A stretch of 64,000 bases of DNA from Enoplolaimus lenunculus (GCA_030248215.1 JASANG010000424.1:62001-126000), one strand, 5' to 3'; positions 25,036 to 36,346 are shown, counted from the first letter of the stretch. Made by a program: numbers and translations. Notes: generated from the letters alone by a model not told the origin.

Positions 25036-25240
25036 TATTGTCAAATATGTCTAGCACCTATCACCAATTGGTGATAGTGGTCGTGTAACTTTCGTGCCAG
25101 TGAATGCTGACGCTCCTAATTCAGCACATGTTTTGCATATGATTGGCTGTGCTCATGTGCCTATTTTGACTTCAACAAGTGCAAAAGATAGTAAGTTTGA
25201 AAACCTAACTGGTGATAGTTGCTATACACATTTAAGAGTA
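25036..25240. mobile_element. F11 inverted-repeat element (clearest copy)
   Basis: ATATGTCTAGCACCTATCAC at the left is mirrored by GGTGATAGTTGCTATACACA at the right. The interior matches 32-215 and 6480-6660. Confidence 0.72.
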
Positions 25241-25352
25241 TGTGCCAATGACGCTAATGTCTCGTAAAACACTGAAATTAATAGCGGAAAGCTGTTCTAA
25301 AATGTAAACCGCAGCAAATGAAGTTATATATTCTTAAAATCTGTTAATCGGT

Positions 25353-25631
25353 TAAGCCCTATTCACACGCATAAGTTTTAGATACCAGACCTAGCAGCTG
25401 CAACTTGCATTTGCAAGGTTTGTCCAAAATCCTGTTCGAAATACTTGCAGCTGCAAATAATTCATTAAAATTCATAGCTAGGAATTTAGTTCACATGTGT
25501 GAATAACCATGCAAGTTCACTGAATTTATTGCAGCCGCTTTCTCATTGGCTGATAAAAAAATGCAATTTCTGCGTGCAATTTGCAGTTACAAGTTCTTGC
25601 AGCAAAAACTTGCACGTGTGAATAGGGCTTA
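25353..25631. mobile_element. F6 inverted-repeat element
   Basis: TAAGCCCTATTCACACG is exactly mirrored at the right end (CGTGTGAATAGGGCTTA). The inner arms are GCAAG/CTTGC-rich (CTTGCAGCTGCAAATAATTC). Other copies: 27641-27924 and 58253-58550. Confidence 0.9.
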
Positions 25632-26334
25632 GAAAAAACACAATGAAGAGATAAATTACTATTGGCTTTTAACCCCTCAACCTTTCAAGAATAAAAGCAT
25701 TTGTGTGGGTCTGCATAAACCAGTGTCCACTAATGCCAACAAAATGACCACACATTTTGTACCAGTAGCCGGCACTGACTGATGCCCTCATTAAGTATTC
25801 ACTACTAAGCAAATATAATCACAGCAAATGCAAGCATTAAGATATCGGGGGGTATGGCCAATATACCTTAGCAAACCTCGGACAGGCATACGAAATTAAC
25901 AACAATTTTTGAAGGTTTTCGAAGTAAATGCAGCGATTGTTAGTAAACATAGTGCGTCATACTCTCTTGGTTTTACTGTCGCTTGCAAAAATATTTTCAT
26001 TTATTTAAACGTATACCCTTTCGAAATGAAATCTTGGCTACGATCATGAGAGTGGCAGCTAAACTGGTCAGTTTAGGATATTTGAGATGTTATTTTCTAA
26101 AAGGCATAGCCGGACAAAGCACGGCTAGCACGCAAACCCGGCGTTAGGATAGTGGCCCATTAAACGCGATATAGGGGTGTCCCGAATTAAATGTACTACA
26201 GCTCCTCTGTAACTATGGCACCCATGGGTCGGGGCCTACCAAATAGGGCTAGAAGGGGCACTTCCGCCGACACTGTTTGCCAGTTGGAGGATCTTTCGTT
26301 CAAGGTCTTCTGAAGGGTGTACGATAACAATTGT
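25632..26334. other. Intergenic, no feature identified
   Basis: No coding or repeat structure recognised. Confidence 0.4.
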
Positions 26335-26580
26335 GGCCAAAGATCAGGGGCGGAACGTTTTTCTGAGGGACTAGAACAGACTAAGCTTAAGCCTTTGACT
26401 AGTTTTTTTTTACTTTTCTTAGGCTTAGGCTTAGGCTTAGGCTTAGGAATAAACTCATTCTTACGCATAGGATTAGGCTTAGGCTTAGGAATGAACTCTT
26501 TCTTAGGCTTAGGCTTAGGCTTAGGAATGAACTCATTCGTACGCTTAGGCTTAGGCTTAGGCTTAGGCTTAGGCTTGGCT
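26335..26580. mobile_element. F1 TTAGGC-carrying element, right end missing
   Basis: GGCCAAAGATCAGGGGCGGA, ACGTTTTTCTGAGGGACTAG, then three TTAGGC blocks separated by GGAATAAACTCATTC-type spacers. The usual TACTGTTCCGCCCCTG tail is absent. The long Leu-Gly or Lys-Pro frames here are simply translations of the hexamer. Confidence 0.82.
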
Positions 26581-26844
26581 TTACTTGAACATAAGAAGAG
26601 GTCGAGATTCTTTTTCGGAAATGAAACTTCAATTTTAGAAATAATGAGAGTAATTTGTTTTGTTGAGCTAAACTTTCTCATGATGGGGCTGACAAACGAA
26701 AAATTACAAAAATTATTCGGAAACTAGAAACATTCTGCCACAACAACTTTATCTAATTAATATATTCGGCGAAAGTGCGAAATCTGGACCCCTCAAACGA
26801 AAGTAGCTATCCTATAGATAACGACCCTCAGAGCTAATGCGAGG

Positions 26845-26980
26845 TTCACGTTATAACCGGTGCAGTTTGGGACATGTTTTGTTTCTATTAGACTATTGTG
26901 TAACATTTTGTCTGCTTATACACGCCATATCATATTCAAAAAGTCGTATTTGTCTGTGATCATCAAGTTCCGTGGTCCAC
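26845..26980. mobile_element. F7 element, left part only
   Basis: GCGAGGTTCACGTTATAACC, TGTAACATTTTGTCTGC and CATATCATATTC match the left arm of 42213-42725. No right end was found. Confidence 0.6.
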
Positions 26981-27640
26981 ATTCCGTCCTTTTACCTAAT
27001 ATTTTTGGTTCATGTAATCCTAAAAATAAACTTCAGCTCACTGGTTCAAAAAGTTGCAAAGCCTCAAAAACAGGTGCTGTTTTTAGCCTTTAGGACCAAT
27101 ACCGCAACGCAAATAAGCTCAGAAACCGTTCTCGCTCGCAGCGTTTGCTCGCGAAATATCTTGATCTAATATGACACCATCAACTATGTCACTTACACCA
27201 AGCAAGAAACAAATTAATGATAGCTAAAAGGGATTTTCCGCTACACCGCCCATCAGACATCTGTTACTTTATAACCTAAAAACGCTGAATGGTCAGTAGT
27301 TTAACCTGTGAAATTTTAATTTCATAAATATTTTCTTAATTTTCAAAATTGTTTAAAAAAGCGGATAATATGACATTTTTATATTTGATTTGGACGGCGG
27401 ATCTATCGGATTTATTTCAGACACGTAGTCAGTGTCGAAAAAAGTGTAAGCCAAAAGCCTAAGCGTTAAAAAGGTGTAAGCGTACCCCTAAGCAATTGTA
27501 TTTAGTTTGAAAATCCACGTTTCAGTTGATACTAAACGACGCCCTAAAAGAAAGCATGGTTAAATGATTAGCTGGTACAAATTGAATTTGCGCGCAGTAT
27601 TTTTGACATTAAGGATACAAAAAATTGCACTAAAGTCTGC

Positions 27641-27924
27641 AAAACCCTATTCCCACGTACACGTTTTTGCTGCAAGAACTTGCAGCTACAACTAGTACAT
27701 GCAAGTTTTGTCCAAAATAGCATTCGAAAAACTACTATTGCAGCTGCAAATAATTGATTAAAAATCATAGTTAGGAATTTAGTGCACATGTGCGAATAAC
27801 CATGCAAGTTCACTGAATTTATTGCAGCCGCTTTCTCATTGGCTGATGAAAAAATGCAAGTTCTGCGTGCAATTTGCAGTTACAAGTTCTTGCAGCAAAA
27901 ACTTGCACATGTGTATAGGGTATT
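27641..27924. mobile_element. F6 element
   Basis: AAAACCCTATTCCCACGTAC to TGTGTATAGGGTATT. The interior from GTGCACATGTGCGAATAACC to GCAGTTACAAGTTCTTGCAG is nearly identical to 25353-25631. Confidence 0.87.
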
Positions 27925-28192
27925 AAAATGCTTTTTTTCTTGCCTTTGTAAATGCTTTTTTTACTTGTCTTTGTGTAGATTATTCCAAGGGACAGACATG
28001 GCAACGGTGGCGAATTGTGACTCTAGCACTCAGATTAATTATTCCATTCGAAATGTGTAGAAAGCTGAGCTGTTCAGTTCAAACTGAGTAATAGCAACAT
28101 GGCAAAGAAAAATTTCGGGCTCTCGAATTAATTGGAAAAGGTACTAAAGACAGTACTGACCAATATGTTAACGCATTATAAAATAAACACCA

Positions 28193-28619
28193 GGACCCAT
28201 GTATAGAACAGAACACTGCAAAAAATGGTGAGTCAAATTGACCCTCTCCGAAATAGGCTCTACGGGACTACACAAACTGAGTCAAATTCGACCCCGCCAG
28301 AGTCAAACATGCGACTCAGTGAATCGAATTTGACTCTGCCGGACTCGAATTTTGACTCAATTTGTGTAGTCCCGTAGAGCCTATTTCGGAGAGAGAGTCA
28401 ATTTGACTCACTATTTTTTGCTGTGAACCCTAACAGTAGTATAAGCATATTCCTAAGCCTAAGTCTAAGCCTAAGCCTAAGCCTAAGCGTGATGAGCCTA
28501 TTCCTAAGCCTAAGCGTAAGCCTAAACCTAAGCATAAGCAAAAACGTTAGTCTAAATGTTACACTGACTCTATTACAGCCCCGTCGGAAAACGATCAAGC
28601 CTTGTTCTATACATGGGCC
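28193..28619. mobile_element. F1 variant with a nested F3 insertion
   Basis: Outer ends GGACCCATGTATAGAACAG and TTGTTCTATACATGGGCC. The left arm is interrupted at 28214 by a complete F3 copy. Past it come ACAGTAGTATAAGCATATTC, the TAAGCC blocks, and CGGAAAACGATCAAGCC (the CCGGATCG subfamily). Confidence 0.88.
28214..28425. mobile_element. F3 palindromic element nested in F1
   Basis: CACTGCAAAAAATGGTGAGT to TATTTTTTGCTGTG, 212 bp. It lies 21 bp inside the F1 left terminus, so it is younger than its host. Confidence 0.92.
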
Positions 28620-28919
28620 AACACCAGAACCACAGATACAGATGATCAGCCTGATTTCTGGCTTATAGACAGCTATTAATTATTGCATAAGAATGATCAG
28701 TCAGTTTGTGATTGGCTACTTTTGAAACGTATTCGACTTGTATACTTTAGTTTCTGTATCTGAGTTAAACCGAAATCAATTTAGTGATCAAAGATCGGGT
28801 CAACTCTCATGTCTCTTCAACCCTGCAAATGTCCATTAAAACGACCAGTTGATGAAATATATTCTGAAATGAAACTGTCAGAAACGAAACTATTAAAAAG
28901 CGTTTAACACTCTCAATAT

Positions 28920-29108
28920 GAGCCAGATAAAGATCAGAAGCAGAACGTTTTTCTGTGGGACTGAAATAGAGTAAGCATAACGTTTAGACAAATTTTTCTG
29001 CTTAGATTTAGACTTAAGCTTAGGCTTACGTAAAAACTCATTGTTATACGCTCTCAGGCTTAGGAATATGCTTATACTACTGTTCCGCCCCTGTTGCATA
29101 CATTGACC
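28920..29108. mobile_element. F1 element
   Basis: ATAAAGATCAGAAGCAGAAC at the left; ACTACTGTTCCGCCCCTGTT and a CATACATTGACC tail at the right; short diverged hexamer tract. Confidence 0.82.
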
Positions 29109-29362
29109 GTGAATATTATATGGGTTAAGGGTTGAAAAAGCAATTTTGACTAAACTCATTGTGCAATAATTTACGGCTTAGGACAGGAAACAATTTATGC
29201 TGGTCTCCTGGGTTACAAAACAAAGATTGATTTTAGAATTATTTCAAAATTTTAAAATAAAATGTACCAAAATCCAACGTATACTGCATTGGTTGAAAAT
29301 TTTTAAATAAAAAGATATTAATTTGCAATGCTTTAAAAGGTTACGTCATATTTAGTTAAACA

Positions 29363-29576
29363 TTCAGGGTGGCGCAATACTTTTGATGACGTCCGACGCC
29401 GTCCGTCACTGTCCGGCGCCGTGCTTCGCCGTTCGGTGCCGTTCATCACTGTGCGGCACCCTGCGTCACCGTTCAGCGTCGAGCGGCACCGTTCGTCGCC
29501 TTTCGTTACCGTGACGTACGGTACCTTTCGATGCCGGACGTAGACGGAAACGCACGAATAGTATAGCGTAACCCTA
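29363..29576. mobile_element. F10 GC-rich element made of CCGTNCG-like words
   Basis: Ends TTCAGGGTGGCGCAATAC and GTATAGCGTAACCCTATT are inverted. Between them runs a degenerate tandem of roughly 11-12 bp words (CGCCGTTCGGTGCCGTTCAT and the like). Much GC-richer than its surroundings. Relative at 37900-38162. Confidence 0.68.
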
Positions 29577-30003
29577 TTGTGTTATCAGTGAAAATTTGCT
29601 TGCCTCGCCTTATAGACGTACTTAATAGGCAGTGGCGTATCCAGTAATTTCTATAAAGGAATCGTAGATAAATAACCGTGGGAAAAACTGCAAGCGAGAA
29701 GCACAATGACATTTCTAATGCTAAACCTTTTAATAAATAACCTTGTGCTTGATCCTTATTAGGGGGTGGGAGTATGGTCGGGGTGGTATTCCCTTTCTTG
29801 GATCGTCCAGTGTACTCACAGGCGGATATGGTCGTGTTTGTTTGAAATTATACCTTAGCTATATTTACCATATTGTCCAAAATCTAAGCTAAAGTTTCAT
29901 TCGTGAGAAGGTTGTCGAATAATCTGCATTACTGTAGCTAAAATAGTAAATGATGCATATTTCAAACAAGAATATGAAACGGGCTTCATTTGTTTGCAAA
30001 AAT

Positions 30004-30252
30004 GTACCCGACACGCGTTGCGTTTTAGGCCTTCCCCCGTTTATTTATGGTGAGCTACAACATGTGCAAACCATGAATACTTTATGTATCCGGCATCAAA
30101 AATGTCCCGTTTATAGGTTAATTTTAGGGTTATTACATGTGACAGCGTCTCCCGTCCAAACAAGAGGGTCGGCCGAAAACGCAATGCTCGGTTGTACATT
30201 TTGTACCATGCGGAACTCCAAGAGTTGTACGCTCTTGTACCACACATTATTT
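30004..30252. mobile_element. F8 inverted-repeat element
   Basis: GTACCCGACACGCGTTGCGT and CCGAAAACGCAATGCTCGG are inverted. Interior: AACCATGAATACTTTATGTA and TTATTACATGTGACAGCG. A TGTACCATGCGGAACTCCAA segment lies beyond the right arm. Confidence 0.74.
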
Positions 30253-31148
30253 CTGTAACTATTCCTATACTTAAAAGCCAGTTGTTAAAGATGGGATACT
30301 GGCAACGAATATCTAACGCTCAAATTGTTAGTTTTTTCAACCTTATCCGCTGTGTCAAAACTACCTCCATTTTCATTAATTTTTTTAAACAATTTTATGC
30401 CAAAATTTCTTTTATCAAAAAATTTCTAGAATTGTAAAATATAGTCAAATAAGTATAATTTTTAAATTTTAAGCCTAATCCTGATGTTACCATTGTATGA
30501 GAGGTAGGTATAAGCTTATTAGGCTTGCGAAGAATGTCAGATTTCTTCATGTTTAGCTTAAAGACTTTCCTAGCATCCTTTAAACTACGACACGAGTTCT
30601 TTAAGGTCGAATTTAAGTGAAAGGAAAAAGATATATATATTCCGTAAAGAAAATTACTTTAAACAAGATATAGAATAAATTTCTAGATCCAAGAAATCAA
30701 GATTTTATTGTTGGTAAAATTATACTTTCGCGAAATAAAATTTTAGCCACGCCACTGTATTGTATTACACATACTAGTCGGACAGCTTTGTGCAATACGC
30801 AAATGTTAGCGAATGTATAACAATCTGTATGCAAAGTTTACTGTTCGCAGAACAATCACGTTTTTGTTTTAAGAAAATATATATTGTAAATAAAGTAATG
30901 CTGGAATATTGATTACGTATGTAGGGCATTCCGGCCTTAATTATTCAAATATTCCCTCTAAGAATTTGTAAAGACGAACAGTTAAGCACTTTTAACAAGA
31001 TTTAGAATAACTTTCCGAATTCTAGAAATCAAGAATTTGTTTTTTTAAAAATTATACCCTCACGAAATGAAACTTAGCTACGCTGCTGGTGTTCATTACT
31101 ATATAATTTTGAATAAAAATACCCGCATCAACTTGAAAACTCATGCTA
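30253..31148. other. Intergenic with an F12 fragment
   Basis: 30770-30945 (ACTAGTCGGACAGCTTTGTG, GTTAGCGAATGTATAACAAT, ATTACGTATGTAGGGCATTC) matches the left half of F12 at 36628-36965. No gene. Confidence 0.5.
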
Positions 31149-31269
31149 CACGGCAAAAACGGGTGGTGAGTCGAATTTGACTCGGACGGAGTTGAATTTG
31201 GCTCACTTTGTGTAGTCAGGAAAAGCGTATTTCGGAGAAAGTCAATTTGACTCACCATTCTTTACAGTG
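31149..31269. mobile_element. F3 element, internally shortened
   Basis: CACGGCAAAAACGGGTGGTG to CATTCTTTACAGTG with flanking TA on both sides. Only 121 bp: most of the left arm is missing while the right arm is complete. Confidence 0.82.
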
Positions 31270-31797
31270 TATATACTCTAGCGGAAATCTCTAAACATTC
31301 TTACTATCGTCTGTTTAGGTTCTACAAACATTAAAGTCCACGTGGCGAGTTATAGCTATTTTGCCCGTGTCATATACAGATGGAAAAGCTAGCGAACTTA
31401 AGCGAAACGAGGACACACAGAATGTTTGAGGTTATATACACACTTTAGAAACACAAACTTTAGCATACAAGTGAACATCGCTAGTGTGAACGTGGGTATT
31501 TGGCTATTTTCAATGGTCGCGTCACAGTCGTCGTTGTTTGTTTGGGTTTGAGGGCGACGTTTGGGACAACGTAAAGCTTGAATGTGAAAATACTGAGAAT
31601 AGCCGATATACGAGAGAAGAGAGGAACAACAAAACGAGCCAGAAACAATGATACACCGACGAGAAATGATGAAGAAGTGAAACCAAAAAGACACACAGGA
31701 TGAGACAAAGAACGAAAAAACAGACAAGACATAAACAGAGAGCAGAGAGCGAAAAAGGTACACACAGCGGACGACTGAACGAAACGACCAAGGATCA
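31270..31797. other. Intergenic, no feature identified
   Basis: The purine-rich plus strand (AGAGAGGAACAACAAAACGA type) gives overlapping Ser/Phe/Leu-rich frames on the minus strand. These look compositional and are not called. Confidence 0.4.
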
Positions 31798-32078
31798 TGC
31801 AAAGGCCAGAGGCGGAACAGTTTTGTGTTGGACTGCAATAGAATAAACTTTCTTAAGCCTAAAACTAATTTTGTTGCTATTAGAGTTAGGCTAAGGCTTA
31901 AGCTTAGGTGTAAGCTTATTCTTACGCTTAGTCTTAGGCTTAGGCTTAAATCTAAGCTAATTCTTACGCTCAATCTTAGGCTTAGGCTTAAATATAAGCT
32001 CATTCTTACACTTACGCTTAAGCTTAGGCTTTAGCAATATGCTTTACGACTGTTTAGGCTTTGTTCTATACATTGGTC
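31798..32078. mobile_element. F1 element with three TTAGGC blocks
   Basis: GGCCAGAGGCGGAACAG head, TTTGTTCTATACATTGGTC tail. Hexamer blocks are separated by TAAGCTCATTCTTACGCTTA-type spacers repeated three times, so the array and spacer were duplicated as one unit. Confidence 0.85.
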
Positions 32079-32670
32079 AACCAATATTAAATTAATGCTG
32101 GTTTAGCGTTTGATGGCATATATCTACCAGTTTTGATGATCAATATTGTTAGCTTATTTTGATTTTCATACGTCAAGCAACGGGTATTCTTTACGATTAG
32201 GCTTTTCAAGACTCCCTATAACATGAAAATATACATATTTTCCTCGCTGAGAGCCAGTAGCTGAATTTAACGCAATATATATGCCTAATCTAGTCTGTGT
32301 ACAAGGGTGCAGTTTCTGAAATACTCGATCAGAAATGGGGCAGTTGAAGAAATTTAGCAACAATTACCGTAAAAATTAAATTTTGAATTCAAATAATTAG
32401 ACAATTTTCAAAAAATAATATTAAAATTTTAAAACAAGTTTCACGTCGCATGCGGGGTGGCGTTAACACGACCACCCTTAAAGGCAGGAGACTGCGCTTC
32501 GAGTGAAGTAGTAGTTTTCACCTCACGCTATCAGACAGCATGAACTTTTCAGTTGAGTTGTTTATAGAAATTGTGATCTTGATTGCGGCAAGATTTCTGA
32601 TACGGAACAAATAAGCATTTCTGTGTAGTTTTCTGCTAAAAATATAAAATTTAGCTAGAGAACGAAAATA

Positions 32671-32941
32671 TTAACCCTTTCTCACATGAACATTTTCTAT
32701 TTCGCCTGAGACTTATTTTTATGCTAGGATTCGAACTCCGGTGACTGGAGTGAGAGGCGTATACCATCACCACTCAGCTATAGGAGCTTGACGTTCGAGC
32801 CCAAGGGGGCTCTCACGTCTTGTGGTGATTTAGTACTAAGTATACGTGTTGCTATTGTTAAACACGGTGCGATATATATTATTCAACGTATATACACTGC
32901 GCTGAGTTGCCCAGAGGCAACTCAATGTGAGAAGGGGTTAA
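32671..32941. mobile_element. F9 TTAA-flanked element with tRNA-like core
   Basis: TTAACCCTTTCTCACATGAA to CAATGTGAGAAGGGGTTAA: terminal repeats beginning CCC(T) next to TTAA, the signature of piggyBac-type elements (family knowledge). The minus strand at 32787-32723 reads as a tRNA-like sequence with TAGCTGAGTGG (box A) and GAGTTCGAATCC (box B). A second inner inverted repeat (GAGTTGCCC-GAGGCAACTC) lies at the right end. Confidence 0.86.
32723..32787 (-). other. tRNA-like sequence (Pol III box A and box B) inside F9
   Basis: Box A TAGCTGAGTGG and box B GAGTTCGAATCC are about 31 bp apart, the normal tRNA spacing. A CTCTCAC heptamer could be an anticodon loop reading CTC. Stems pair poorly, so this is a tRNA-derived relic or promoter rather than a working tRNA gene. 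Confidence 0.6.
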
Positions 32942-33114
32942 ACAAAATGTATTCGTCAGTATTTGTATACTCAAAAATGTGTAGCACATATCACCGGTTA
33001 ATTTTGATTTCAAACAAACAATCGGTGTGGCACCTGCAGATCTCAGAATCTCGCTCACAAATATAAGATAGAAGTTTTCCAACAACACGCTTGTAATTCG
33101 GGCCCCTATCCAAA
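32942..33114. repeat. F11-like fragment
   Basis: GTATACTCAAAAATGTGTAG followed by CACATATCACCGGTTAATTT resembles the F11 terminus. The body is too diverged to delimit. Confidence 0.35.
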
Positions 33115-33265
33115 GTGAATCCAACGAAGCTGTAGTCACCCTGTTAAAAATTTGCCCCCCCCCACAGAAAATTTTTAACCTTGCTTGTAAGTCGTCGAAA
33201 ATCGTTGTATACCCCTCCTGACAAATTTTATCCACTGATAGCAAGATGAGCTAGCTTCGGGTCTG
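33115..33265. repeat. F15 dispersed repeat
   Basis: GAAAATTTTTAACCTTGCTT, GTAAGTCGTCGAAAATC and CCCCTCCTGACAAATTTTAT, then GATGAGCTAGCTTCGGGTC, match the F15 order. Confidence 0.5.
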
Positions 33266-33540
33266 TTGAAATTGTTGGCATACTCTATCCTATTGCGCCG
33301 GTCCTACTCCTAGCTAGACACGCACACAGTAATTACAGACTTAAATTTTTGCTAATATGCTGTCTACGCATGAGCTTTGTCTGAGGTCGTGTATAAAATG
33401 AGTTTAAAATCGTATTAAACCGTTGTCGAAGTCAACAAAAATGTCAGGAACCAAAATTTTACATTTGTTTGGAACGTGCCAAAAACTACATGACACATTT
33501 AATACCTTAGCATCGCAGCCTAAGCACTTCCACACGTTAG

Positions 33541-33906
33541 TTGTGTTTCCGAAACCCTACTTAAGTACGACTAAGTACTTAAGTACGAGCTAAGTAATTG
33601 CTTAGCTATTTTGCCGTTTTTAAAAGCGTACTTTAGTTAAGTAGATACTTAAGTCGCTGACTAAAATTGGTATGCTACAAATTAACCGCTCACTCAAAAT
33701 AACCTTGGCCTAATAGAAATTGTAGACTAATGATGCCTCCTTATACTATAGAGCAAAACTGTTAGTTTCTTGTAATGACAATGACCGTTATGTGGCGTTT
33801 GTTTTGTTGTGCTCAAAAATTTAAGTATTTACTTAAGTCGGCGACTTAGATAACGACTTAAGTAATAACATAAGTAAAAACTTAAGTAAGATTTCAGACA
33901 CCCAGC
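33541..33906. mobile_element. F5 element
   Basis: TTGTGTTTCCGAAACCCTAC to AGATTTCAGACACCCAGC. The interior matches 5254-5609 (CTAATGATGCCTCCTTATAC and TGTGGCGTTTG). Confidence 0.83.
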
Positions 33907-34130
33907 CTTTAGCTATAAAACAAAGCATACCCGCGTTTATAAGTACATTAGATACATCCTAAAACTGGGTTTGTCACTATCTTAATTTAATAGACTCAAT
34001 CAATTTAGTATGATGTCATAGAAACTGTAAAATCGTTCTGAGCTCGCATCCGCTAGTATACTAGAAGGGGTACCTTGGGCAAAAAAACTCTTACTTTCTG
34101 TGCATATCCGTGTTTCATCTTCCGTATGAC
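33907..34130. other. Intergenic, no feature identified
   Basis: Nothing recognised. Confidence 0.4.
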
Positions 34131-34334
34131 GACCCATGTTAAGATCAGGTCGGAACGTTTTTCAGTAAGACTAAAAAAGAGTAAGCTTAAGCTCTAGACT
34201 AATTTTTTTTTGCTTGGCTTAGGCTTAGGTTTAGGTTAAGATATGCTCATTCTTACGCGTAGGCTTAGGCTTTGGCTTATTAAGTTTAGAAATATGCTTA
34301 TAATACTGTTCCGCCCCTGTTCTTTACATTGGCC
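34131..34334. mobile_element. F1 element
   Basis: GACCCATGTTAAGATCAGGT to CCTGTTCTTTACATTGGCC. Short TTAGGC tract with TAAGATATGCTCATTCTTAC spacer. Confidence 0.87.
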
Positions 34335-34537
34335 CGTACGATTATGGGCACGTAGAGCAATAGACGGATAATAGATCAAATGCGGGTTATATAATATTCA
34401 CTAGAAATATTTAAACATCGGGACTACTGCTAAATGTCTTCAGCTGAAGTTACTGGTCCCCTCCAGCGAGTTCGATTGGCTGCGAACCTTGTAAACTTTT
34501 AGATGGAATTAAAAAAGCTGAACGGCTTCAAAATTTT

Positions 34538-34708
34538 GGCCGCTGTATAAATCAGGAGTGGAACGTTTTTCCGCGGGACTGCAACAGAGTGAGCTTAAGC
34601 TTTAGACAAATTTTTAGATTACGTTTAGGCTTAGGTTTAAGCTCATACTACGCCAAGGATTAGGCTTATGCTTGTATTACTGTTGCAGCCCTGGCTCATG
34701 CATTAGTC
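34538..34708. mobile_element. F1 element, diverged
   Basis: GGCCGCTGTATAAATCAGGA head; ACTGTTGCAGCCCTGGCTC and a CATTAGTCGA tail. Confidence 0.75.
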
Positions 34709-34759
34709 GAGTTACAGTTAATATTTAAGATGCTTTGAAACAAAATTTGATATTTTAAA

Positions 34760-34870
34760 TTCCTTAAAACAAGGCTTAGGTTTAAGCTCATAGTACGCCT
34801 AGGCTTTTAGACTTAGGCTCAGAGGAATAAGCTTGTACTACTGTTGCAGCCGTGGCTTATACATTAGTCG
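34760..34870. repeat. Partial duplication of the F1 right half
   Basis: GGCTTAGGTTTAAGCTCATA to CTGTTGCAGCCGTGGCTTAT, then ACATTAGTCGATTTAC repeats 34625-34720, including its flank, in direct orientation. This is a local duplication that carried flanking sequence rather than a new insertion. Confidence 0.7.
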
Positions 34871-35129
34871 ATTTACGGTAAATCGTGAAAAAAATTTGAT
34901 ATTTCAAATTCCTTGAAACGAGGCTTAAGTTTTTATGGTAAAACGGTACAGCGGCGTGCTTACCCCCGTCTGACGACAGACTTATAAGGATACAATACAA
35001 ACTGTCAGCGACGTAGCGTAAATTTCATTTTGAGAATTCCGATAATTTCAACCAATGGCGTTACTGCAAACGGCCGCTTTTTATAATTTTCTCATCTTTT
35101 AAAGAATTTGGCTAAATTAACCAATCGTC

Positions 35130-35332
35130 GGCCCATGTTACTTTTAGGGTTGTCTCGGTTTCTGGTGGGTCTGTAAACAAGTAGGCTTTACATTCTAGAT
35201 TACATTTTTTGCCTAGGCTTAATAGGCATAGGCTTTAAGGCAAAGGAATACGCGTTTGCAACGCTTAGGATTAGGCTTAGACTTAGGAACATGCTTAATC
35301 TACTGTTACGACCCTAAAAGTAACATTGACCC
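35130..35332. mobile_element. F2 element
   Basis: GGCCCATGTTACTTTTAGGG to CCCTAAAAGTAACATTGACC, nearly perfect terminal repeats of about 20 bp. Hexamer blocks either side of GTTTGCAACGCTTAGG. Confidence 0.92.
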
Positions 35333-35949
35333 AGGCGTCTATACTCCCTCGGTGTTTACGCCGCCGAGAAAAAACAACATCTATTTCGAGTTTATTCGGC
35401 CTATCATATTAATGTCAACAGCACTGTGAGTAGAAACAAACGGAATACGAACCTAAACCCGAATGTTGCTTCGTATATATATTTCCTGGCTGTTCAATGT
35501 TAGCATAGCACTGTATCATAGATGTACCGTTGAAAACGTGGGACATTGCAAGAATGTACCCGTTTGTAAAAACTTTTTGTCAAATAGAAATACTGTGTAA
35601 TTGAATAATTGTTTATAATTGGATAATTCTATTTTTGCAAACATTTAGGGGTATTTTCGATGGCAGAGGCGTCCTGCAGTTCAAGGCAACACAGTGTACG
35701 CTAGTGCAAAATGGGTATGGTTAAAAGAAGACACCGGAACCTATATATATGACAATATGCCTGACTATATTTTGACCCTCTTTCTATTGGTATTAACCAG
35801 GCTTTAGAGTATGTCGAACACCAATTGTACATATATATACATATAGTTTGTGTGTAAATCAATATGCCAAAGACACAACATACATTATTTGTTCGCATAA
35901 ATAGCTGTAAATTATTAGAAGTGAGTGAAGTTCTGCGGTTTCACCCCAT
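35333..35949. other. Intergenic, no feature identified
   Basis: AT-rich, short chance frames only. Confidence 0.4.
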
Positions 35950-36346
35950 TTGACCTTACGCCTTTGGCTTACGCTTAGGCTTAGACTTAGGCTTAGGCTT
36001 AGGCTCAGGCTTTGGCTTAGGCTTCGTCTTAGGCTTAGGCTTAGGCTTCGTCTTAGGCTTAGGCTTAGACTTAGGCTTAGGCATAGGCTTAGGCTTAGGC
36101 TTAGGCTTAGACATAGGTGTAGGCTTAGACTTAGACATACGCTTAGGCTTACGCTTAGGCTTCGTCTTAGGCTTAGGCTTAGGCTTTACATAGGCTTAGA
36201 CATAGGCTTAGGCTTTAGGCTTAGACATAGGCTCCGTCTTAGCCTTAGGCTTAGGCTTAGTACTAGGCTTAGGTGTACACCTAGGCATAGACTTAGACTG
36301 AGGAATATGCTTATGCTACTGTTGCGGTCCTGTTCTATACATTGGC
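35950..36346. mobile_element. Long degenerate TTAGGC array with F1 right end
   Basis: About 350 bp of CTTAGG with recurrent variants (TTCGTC, TTAGAC, CATAGG) that themselves recur at intervals. It ends in the F1 tail TATGCTACTGTTGCGGTCCT and CTATACATTGGC. The F1 left end is not recognisable. It gives an Arg-Leu frame on plus and a Lys-Pro frame on minus, both artefacts of the repeat. Confidence 0.82.

Noticed and set aside
31398-32003. 201-codon Ser/Leu/Phe-rich minus frame
   Set aside because: Made of a purine-rich strand bias plus an F1 hexamer array; no domain or splice context.
32723-32787. Genuine tRNA gene
   Set aside because: Box A and B are good, but stems pair poorly, three diverged copies share the same flanking inverted repeats, and the putative anticodon differs between copies. 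A tRNA-derived core in a mobile element fits better.
32879-33244. 121-codon frame on the minus strand
   Set aside because: Runs across an F15 fragment, an F11-like fragment and the end of an F9 element; no plausible coding unit would span these.
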